Source: Aspidiotus rigidus
Taxonomy: Eukaryota; Arthropoda; Insecta; Hemiptera; Diaspididae
NCBI GenBank assembly: GCA_035079385.1
Contig: JAVHKY010000012.1
Location: 5,314,501-5,378,500, forward strand
DNA: 64,000 bases
Direction of reading: 5' to 3'
Shown here: piece by piece, positions 56,512 to 64,000 of the stretch
Layout: each line of letters starts with the position of its first letter
Position numbering within the stretch: the first letter of the stretch is position 1
Notes under the pieces: generated by a model
The model's input: only the letters and a program-made list of their open reading frames with translations
Databases searched by the model: none
What the model was told of the DNA's origin: nothing
Translations under genes and position numbers: made by a program

Positions 56512-57300
56512 GTAAGCTTTTTTCTATTCATCTTAGAAGTGTATACGTAAATTTGTCTTATACATAATGTATATAGGTAACATGTCCATTCGATTGATAT
56601 AAATGTACAGTCAGTGACTAAGTGACTAGAAGACCATTGTAGATTATTAGATTTCCTCATTGATTATGACGTCACTTTTCTTCTTTGTAAATATTTTGAG
56701 AAGAAAATTCGACCTTATTTTCTCCTGCACCCGTGATTCGTCCTGCACCACCAAAATTGAAGTAACTCGTGGATTTACTCGAATGAGAGTTGAATACTTA
56801 GGAAAAAAGAGAACCTATTCACCAGAACTACAAAAATGACTGAAATTTCTTAGTTTCCATAAGTATGTAATAATACTATTTGACATCATATTTTTGGGGA
56901 GAAGGAGGAGCGATTTCTAATTTTTTAGGGAACAGGGTTCTTTAGTTATTCGGGGGAATCACAGAACTTATGTTTCAAGTTAAAGTTTTGATGAAATTCG
57001 TTCAGCTAAGAACAAAAATGAAAAATGTGGTGTTACACCAAAAGTTGAATCACCCTCATCGATCGGTCTCATCGTAGCTTTTCTATCAAATTTCCCCAAA
57101 ATAGGTCAATACGAATAAAAATTTAGAAACATTTTCTAAATTATACAACTGCTTGCTAGCGGGTGTGTGCCGTGAAAAATTGAAGCGGATAGGAAACCTG
57201 AATATAGAAGGATTTCATCGATTTCAATTTCGATAATTGATTATTTTTCGATTATATTTTGAGGATTTTTTTCCCCCTTTTTATCACGGGGGTTTTTCAG
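56512..57300. other. Start of intron 2, no feature
   Basis: Follows the donor of exon 2. AT-rich, with no repeat or gene recognised. Confidence 0.4.
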
Positions 57301-57440
57301 AAAAAACGTCCGCCATCCGGCCGGCCGGCAAAGCTCAGAGCTCCAAAATTTTTTAAGTCCCCCTCCCATCATATATAGCTTGGGAGGTGGGGTCTGTGAC
57401 GTCACAGTTTGATGCCGTCATAGTTCAGCCTTGTGCCATC
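57300..57440. repeat. GC-rich boundary box, satellite unit and TGACGTCA box
   Basis: A diverged ccgccatccggccggccggc box is followed by one satellite unit (tcccatcatatatagcttgg) and gtgacgtcacag near 57398. It matches the order at 40200-40390 next to another copy of the same retrotransposon, suggesting the two regions share a duplicated composite. Confidence 0.6.
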
Positions 57441-58550
57441 CCAATCAGATGACGGCATACGGTGGAGGACACGAAGGCCGATACATGGTGAGAAATTTGT
57501 TGGTTGTACAGGACTGGGCGTGAGGAGAGATGCTGTATTGTCAGGTTATGTGTTCGGCAATAGAGACATGATGGGAATAGGAGACCCAGAAGGAGGTATG
57601 AATGAGTTAGTCGGGTGTGGCTAATCCTGAGACGGGAGAGGACGACTCCTTCACAAGGAGAGTTTCTATTTGAAGAGGACCATGAATCGACGTTTATTTT
57701 GCGGTTGGTCAAACCAAAGATTTTGCCAGTTGTACGAATGACGATACGGTAGTAATTTTTGAAGTCATATGATGGCGAGGGATTCGTGATTTTAGGTAGA
57801 AGGGTGGATTTTTTGGCTGCATGGTCAGCCTTATCATGATCCGGGATGCCGATACGACCACAGAGATCGTCCAGCGCAATTTCTGAAATTGGGAAAAATG
57901 CCTCCTGAGACAGTGTCGGAGACGCCTCCAAGGACGGCTTCGGAGGCACTTGTAATGTTGATCAGTGTGACCAGATGTAGAATATTGGCCTATCAGTGTT
58001 GCCAGATGACAGATGATACTCAAGAGGGTGTATTAAAAACTTTGGTTTTCACTCGAACCGAGCAGCGCTAGCATCAAAGTGGCTGAATGAGGTTTCAAGG
58101 AATAGAATTTTGTTGAAAGGGTCCTTGGAGGCACCTCCAAGGTACCCCTGGAGGCAAAATGCTTTAGCCTTCAACACCTTGGTTTGAATCCTCACTACAG
58201 CACTCCGCAGGCACTTTGGAGGTAGCTCCAGATGCCTCTGAAAGGGTCCTTGGAGGGGCCTCCAAGCCTCCGGTAAGCCTTCCAAATTCCAGCTAACACC
58301 CTTAAATCGAAGCGAGTGTATGAAGAGAGAAGTGAATACGTTGAAAGATAGGGTTTCTTGAATGGAAGTCTCGCAAAAATATGAGAGACAGAAAAGAGAA
58401 TCGGTTGGTAATTTGTAGTGAAGTCGTTGAGAGAGACAAAAGTGTATAGCGCTTAATTCAGCAATGAATACGAGAGTTGAATTTCGTAGACGTTTTGCAG
58501 TGATGGTACCTTTGATTGAAAATGCGTAGCCCAGTCCTGGTCCGTTCCGG
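57440..58550 (-). pseudogene. Retrotransposon RNase H and C terminus, interrupted
   Basis: The minus strand reads RNase H from 58540 down (GLGYAFSIKGTITAKRLRNS, FIAELSAIHFCLSQRL, TDSLFCL). An insertion at about 57885-58310 follows, then the end of RNase H (IPDHDKADHAAKKS), KNYYRIVI, GVVLSRLRISHTRLTHSY and the start of a zinc-knuckle-like CLYCRTHNLTIQHL. It parallels 60450-61130 of the plus-strand copy, with which it is joined head to head near 58545. Confidence 0.85.
57885..58310. mobile_element. Nested insertion rich in GGAGGC/GCCTCC
   Basis: Sequence without counterpart in the other copies splits the RNase H domain. It contains many short inverted motifs (cttggaggcacctccaaggt, ggaggggcctccaagcctcc, cgcctccaaggacggcttcg). 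It has a tRNA-like B-box phrase (ggtttgaatcctcac near 58180), so a SINE or MITE is possible. I could not find a clean target-site duplication. Confidence 0.5.
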
Positions 58551-61495
58551 TAAGGAACAGTCCTGGAGTACATGTGTAGCGGGGTTGAACCATCCTGTGT
58601 CTATCTCCACCATGTGGAGAGATATTAAAAAACTCACGGGTAATGGTTCTTTTCGTTCTATCAGTCAACTAAAAACAGATCACTCAATAACCTCAGACCC
58701 CCTACTCATCTCCGAAATCCTAGCTAAACATTATACCTCAGTATCCTCCAACGCTAACTACGACTCCGACTTTTTAGAATACAAACTCCAACAAGAAAAA
58801 TTTGATATATCTTTTGATCCTCCTTCAAATGAACCTCTTCCATACAACCTCCCCATCTCCGAAAACGAATTATCGAATACTATAAATAAAAATCTGAGAA
58901 ACGCCTCCCCCGGACTTGACAACATTCACGCGGCCATGATAAAGAATCTCCATCCAAACTCGCTCACTTATCTTCTTTCTTTATTCAACTCTATTTTTTC
59001 ACAAAACACCTATCCTATCTTCTGGAAAACAGTCATCATTCTCCCCATATTGAATTCTGGCTCGGACCCTCTCCTCCCTGCCTCATATCGCCCCATAACC
59101 CTTTCTAGCGTTCTTGGCAAATTATTTCAAAAAATTCTGAACAAAAGACTCTTGTGGTATCTAGAATCCAATAACATCCTCTCTCCCTTCCAATATAGCT
59201 TCAGAAAAGGACGGAACACTATACAACCCCTTTATGATCTCCAATCTCAAATCAAGATGTCACCAATAACAAATCCTCCCTATACTCTATCTTCTTTGAT
59301 CTCCAAGAGGCCTTTCCCCGGGTATGGAGACACCTCATCTCTACCGAACTTTACAAAATTGGTCTCCGAGGCCACCTCCCTAACATCCTACAAACTTTTC
59401 TCAACGACAGAACCCTTCTAGTAAGAATCAATAACATAACCTCCCCTCCCCTTTCGGTCCAAAATGGAGTCCCTCAAGGAGAAGTCTTCAGTGTCTTACT
59501 TTTTCTAATAGCAATAAATGATATCACCAAATGTGTAAACCCCCCCTCACCCAGCGTCTTTTCGCTGATGACTATAACATCACTATCCGTTCAGCAAATC
59601 CGCAAAGAGCCCACAGACTCCTGCAGGATACCCTTAACTCAATCACTACATGGACATCAAAAAGAGGATTCAGATTGTCTTCCTCGAAAACCTACTCAGT
59701 TATATTCAAAAAAAGAAATCCTATCCCCTCCTTACCTCCTCTAATTCTACAAAACTTCAAATCCCATCTCGTAACTACGGCAAACTTCTCGGCTTACATT
59801 TTGACCAAAAACTTACCTGGGCCCCCCACATTAAAACCCTCAAAGCCAAATGCACACGCGCTCTAACCATGATAAAATACATATCGCATCCATCTAAAGG
59901 CTGCAACAGAAAGTTACTCCTTCTTCTATACAAAAGTCTTACTCGCTCAAAATTAGATTATGGTTCCCCGATCTACAACACAGCAAAAAAAACCGTCCTT
60001 GCCTTACTCGACCCCATCCAGACATCTTCTCTCAGGATTGCCCTGGGAGCTTATCGCACCAGCCCCAAACTTAGCCTATGTGCAGAAGCCCCAGATCCTC
60101 CCCTTCACTTTCGAAGGCTCATCCTAGCCTCCAACTTTTTATCCTCTGTAGCACAATTCCCACAACTTCCAATCTTTAACCGAATCTTTCACCACAATCA
60201 CAACCAATCCTCCACCAAACATATTCGCCTTCAATTCAATCACCTGATCAACAAACCGTTCATAGCACATCCCCTAGAACCCATATACACAACCTTCCCC
60301 TCTTGGACCTTCCCTCAACCTAAAATACGCCTAGATCTCACAGAAATTCCAAAATCTGACAAACCTGGTTTTACTCAACATATCAACAAACTACTTCAAG
60401 AATACCCTGACCATTCACTTTGCCTCACCGATGGGTCGAAAACATCTACTAAAGCAGCTTACGCATACTCCATCGACGGGGAAATATCTTCTCAACGCAT
60501 CCGAAATATAGCCTCTATTTCTACAGCCGAACTGATGGCCATTTTTTCCTGCCTTTCCCACCTCTCTCAACTACCCCCAAACGGTAAATTCATTATTCTC
60601 ACTGACTCACTTTCTTCACTCCACTCCCTTACAGACGCATACAACTCTAACCCTATAATCCAACGCATCTTCTTCACACTACACACTTTGGAGACAATCA
60701 ACACTCAAATTATCTTCATATGGATCCCTGGACACACCAATTTCCCCGACCACGACGCAGTTGATCAAGCCGCTAAACAAGCTACCTCCCTCAGTCAAAT
60801 AACTGATAACTCACCCCTACCAACCCTAGTTTACAAAAATTACTATCGTTCTCTCATCACACAATCATGGAACATTCTTTGGGAAAATCAAACAAATAAT
60901 AAACTTCTCAGTATAAAAAAAAAAACGGTTCCTTGGGTATCCTCCATTCAAAACACAAGAAGAGAAGAAGTAATTCTCTCTCGTCTCAGAATTGGTCACA
61001 CAAAAATTACTCACACCCACCTCATCAGTCCCTACATCCTAACCCCTCCCTCATGTCCCCACTGTCAAAAAGACAAATTAACAGTGGAACACTTTTTTTC
61101 ATGCCCCAGACTTTTACCCCTTCGCTCTTCTTCGGATACCCCCTCTTCACTCACCCAAGCACTCAAAAAACAACCATGACATCATTTCGAATACCCTACA
61201 TTACCTAAGACAAACTGACTTTTACGCTCACATCTGAACACATACATCGACTATACCTCTACAACCTTCTACATACACACATTGTAAACTTTTACACACC
61301 ATTACCAGAAGCAGTTACACTCGACATTATATTCCATCCTCTTATCCTTCCTCACTTTTCCTTACTCTACCAACTTCCTTAAAACCTCCCTTTCTTATGT
61401 GTTATTTATAATATTACTTTCATAACTTTTGTAACGCCGAGCCAATAGCCCTCGTGCAGCTCTAGTGCTCGTAAAAATAAAAAAAAAAAAAAAAA
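58545..61495 (+). mobile_element. RNase H-bearing non-LTR retrotransposon, best copy
   Basis: A 5'-truncated copy reaching from the linker before RT to a poly(A) tail at about 61473-61495, preceded by a short 3' UTR (cgccgagccaatagccctcg). The RT, RNase H and C-terminal knuckle are all present but split among frames. No target-site duplication is evident: the left end abuts an inverted copy of the same family, so it may be a rearranged or twin-primed insertion. Confidence 0.88.
58580..61179 (+). pseudogene. RT-RNase H protein of the best copy, frameshifted
   Basis: Frame one (to about 59300) has the RT palm start: MWRDIKKLTGNGS, ASPGLDNIHAAMIKNLHP, SYRPITLSSVLGKLFQKILN and FQYSFRKGRNTIQPL. 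After a shift the frame carries RVWRHLISTELYKIGLRGHL and QNGVPQGEVFSVLLFLIAIN. Another shift gives the catalytic FADDYNITIRS (59531-59866). A last frame (59650-61179) has GLHFDQKLTWAPHIKTLKAK, the RNase H domain (LTDGSKTSTKAAYAY, STAELMAI, ILTDSLSSLHS, WIPGHTNFPDHDAVDQAAK) with its acidic residues, and CPHCQKDKLTVEHFFSCP. RNase H after RT points to the I/LOA-like group rather than Jockey. At least three shifts make it inactive. Confidence 0.9.
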
Positions 61496-62520
61496 GTTTA
61501 GATTGTGACTTAGAACCACATGTAGGGTAGCAGATTTCGTGCTTGGAATTCCTGAGATTAGTGTGCGATAAGTGATGTCAGTTTTGGGCACATTAGGGAG
61601 GTCAAGTGTCTAACAGTAAGATGAGTAAATAACCACGGGAGAGTGGGATTGGAAAGAGGTAAAGAAGAAGTTACGAGGTGAGAGGATGAGATCGAAGAGT
61701 TTAACATTGAGGAGATTGAAACTGTTTAAAGGTGTGCTTTACTTGTTCAGAAACTCAGAAATGGTGTAAAACCTCCCCAAAAACCCTGCAAGGTTCTGGA
61801 AGCCAGTGGTCACTACATGACACTTGTCGGGCGGGCGTGGGTAGTCCTCGTAACAAATGACGAGGAATGATTTTGCAACGTCACATCTCAGGGCACCATT
61901 TTCCGACGATTTTTCTCGATCTTTGGAAATGTTGTACAGAAGGGTTCAACGAAAGGCGCTATTGGAACAGAATCCTGAATTTTCGCTCCAGAAGAATTTC
62001 ACTCTCGTTAGAAAAGACGAATTTTCACAAATTTCAACTATTAATTGAGAAAGTATAAGAATGAATTTTAAAATTCTGCTTCGGTAGCGCCTCTGGTTGA
62101 ACCTTTCTAGAAAACATTTCAATTATTCAGAAAGATCCGTTAAAAATCCGAGTAGTGAAGAGTGATTTTTGGTACCATATTTTACCAACATATTTTCACA
62201 AGTAAAGCACACCCTTAAATGCAAAGAGACTTACAGCGTATATTTGAGACCATACATAAAATAAAATGTATAATTCAGTGACAGCAACCGAGAGTTCTGG
62301 AAGGGCACTCTTACTCCCCGCATAACTCATCAGAGGAATTCTCCTAAAGCTCCCTTTTATAGAGACTCAGATGGTTGGAAATTCCTCAAAATTCTATGTC
62401 TACACAAATATCAACAACGAACGTGATTTGTAGCGTTAAATCCGAAAATGCTCAGACTTTCGAGCTGTATCGTAATTATAAATAATTGGGAAGAATCTGA
62501 TGAAATTTAACCAAGGAGCT
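61496..62520. other. No clear gene; possible reversed retrotransposon 5' scrap
   Basis: 61500-61750 is C-rich when read on the minus strand, with a short frame LPNVPKTDITYRTLISGIPS that could be part of an endonuclease of the same family, but I cannot confirm it. A plus-strand frame of 63 codons at 61857 has no recognisable domain. The remainder is AT-rich. Confidence 0.3.
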
Positions 62521-63130
62521 GTTTAGAAAATTTTACAAGTACCCTCTCCATGGGGACTCAGAAATCTCAAATTTTCACCTGCAGGAATGTTTCAAGCTTG
62601 AAATTTTTCCAAATCCACCCCCCATCAAAGCTCAAAAGTCGGAATTGTAACGGGAACTCCGTCTTAGGCGACTATTCGAAAATTTTTTCTCAAAACAATT
62701 TCGATCCACAAGTTCCCCCTCGTCCTAAAGATATCTCCAAAATTGATTTGTTTCAATCTCAATGTCATTTAAAACTCAAAAAACGAATGGATTTATCAAT
62801 CGAGTTTATTGCGGAATGCAGAGACTTGTTTTATGGAAGGTATTCGAAATTATTGCATTTATGACTTGTTGTTAGGACAAAACAGATCATTCCGGAGAGG
62901 AGAATCGATTCTAAAAATAATGGTTCATTTTTCGAAATCTATAGGAGCCGACAGTTCAATTTTAATAATTTAATTTAAAAACCTTTCCCCCCCCCCCCTC
63001 CCCGATGGACCTTCAGAGCTCGAAATTTTTTCTGAGTTCATGCAGTTCTAAGGTCATCATTTTCCCAAATTTTTCCTCTTCACAGCCATGTAGGTAGCTC
63101 GAATATTGAGATTTTTCTGAAATCTTTCCA
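62521..63130. repeat. Diverged satellite traces
   Basis: Isolated phrases such as caaagctcaaaagtcggaat, gatcgtaacgggaact-like boxes and cagagctcgaaattttttc recall the CTCGAG family and its boundary box. A C run lies near 62988. Strongly decayed. Confidence 0.4.
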
Positions 63131-63369
63131 TGTTATCTTGTTTGAGTGTCGAACTCGTCGCGAGGTCAACAAAATTACTGACTATTCATGGATACGACTG
63201 TTATTTCTTCAAATAATTCGAAACTTTTTGATGAGATTGAGCCTCAGATTTTATCGATCATTCGCAGAAAACATTTTTTTTTTTCTTTAATTTTTTTTTA
63301 ATTGGAGCGCAATCTTCCGAGGTATTTGAAAAAGCCGAATTCGGTTCCAAAAACTCCGACTTTTTATCA

Positions 63370-63700
63370 GCTTTTGTAGAAAGTTGAGGTAGTCCATTCA
63401 ATAGCAAATTTCACGAAGAGCACTTTTCGTTCGAAACTTTTCTCAATTCGAGCTTCATTTTTCGAGATATTTTTTTCAAAAAACAGATTTTCATCCAAAA
63501 GCTTCCAAATTTGTACGAACTTTTTTGAGCTTATAATTGAACTTACAACGAAGTTCGAGTACACTAGAATGTAGCAAAGTTTACGAGGAACATTTTTTGT
63601 CTGAAGACTTTTTTTCATTGAACCCAAATTTTTCGAGATATTCCCAAAAAACCGATTTTGGTGGGCTAAAACGTGCCACAAAAAATTTAGTACAAGGTGT
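63370..63700 (-). repeat. Two diverged copies of the dispersed 250-bp repeat
   Basis: aaatttcacgaagagcactt...ttttcgagatatt (63408-63475) and gtttacgaggaacatttttt...ttttcgagatatt (63577-63645) parallel aaattttacgaggaacaact...agttttcgagaaaatt at 21240-21305. They lie in tandem about 170 bp apart in the same orientation as 21121-21372. Confidence 0.55.
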
Positions 63701-64000
63701 GGGAGGGTGGGAACTTTGATATGTTTTTTCGAAGCACCAAACTTGACCATATACAACAATTTCCCCTTACGACGATGTCTTCATCGTCTGTACAATTCCA
63801 TATTAACGAAGATACAACTTGATGAAATAACACTAGCCTTATGGGAAAAACAATCTGATCCCGTTTTTGGGAACGACACTTGCGCCACTATAGGCCGGTC
63901 CAAACGCGAATAACCATGAAAACTCAATTAAATGAGGAAAATTAGAAAAACTTCGAATTATTAAATGCGTCGTCTTTACAAAAAAGTTCTTGACGAGTTA
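63701..64000. other. No recognised feature
   Basis: Window end; AT-rich with no gene or repeat that I can support. Confidence 0.4.

Overview
This is a stretch of AT-rich eukaryotic nuclear DNA, most likely from an arthropod and probably an insect. The evidence is spliced genes with GT-AG introns, AATAAA polyadenylation signals, poly(A)-tailed non-LTR retrotransposons, Penelope-like elements (PLEs), MITEs and large families of degenerate satellite repeats. No prokaryotic operons, rRNA genes or CRISPR arrays were seen. The species cannot be read from the sequence.

Layout. 1-1.9 kb and 12.5-15.7 kb are two copies of one segmental duplication (long satellite plus a unique tail). The first copy carries a 526-bp hAT-type MITE and the second keeps the empty site. 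2.7-3.6 kb is a retrotransposon remnant. 4-9.3 kb is a patchwork of satellites around a Helitron-like protein remnant. 9.37-10.68 kb (minus) is a small multi-exon gene for a secreted peptide. 10.8-11.8 kb is another retrotransposon remnant. 16.3-19.1 kb is a 5'-truncated Jockey-type retrotransposon with a 10-bp target-site duplication. 19.5-22.6 kb holds retrotransposon scraps and satellites. 25-30 kb and 41.2-43.9 kb carry PLEs, arranged as long inverted repeats at the latter two loci. 31.8-32.3 kb is a GC-rich island with possible coding exons, followed by a MITE with long inverted repeats. 33-36 kb (and again 52-53.8 kb) is a satellite extremely rich in TCGA. 38.4-40.2 kb (minus), 57.4-58.5 kb (minus) and 58.5-61.5 kb (plus) are copies of one RNase H-bearing non-LTR retrotransposon family.

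Host genes. Three first or complete coding structures stand out from the repeats: the minus-strand secreted peptide gene (9559-10662); a plus-strand exon at 44741-44871 encoding a type II membrane anchor or signal peptide; and a plus-strand gene starting at 45700, whose signal peptide is split by a 10.7-kb intron, with exon 2 at 56408-56511 and the rest presumably beyond the window. The repeats from about 47 to 54 kb lie inside that intron. Further coding candidates (31783, 32094, 49394, 54195) are less certain.

The window is dominated by mobile elements and their decay. The most informative observations are insertion sites that can be checked against an unoccupied paralogue in the same window, the long-inverted-repeat PLE loci with a hammerhead-like motif in their shared tails, and the two secreted-protein genes hidden between repeats. 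All homology statements come from reading motifs by eye; no database search was run.
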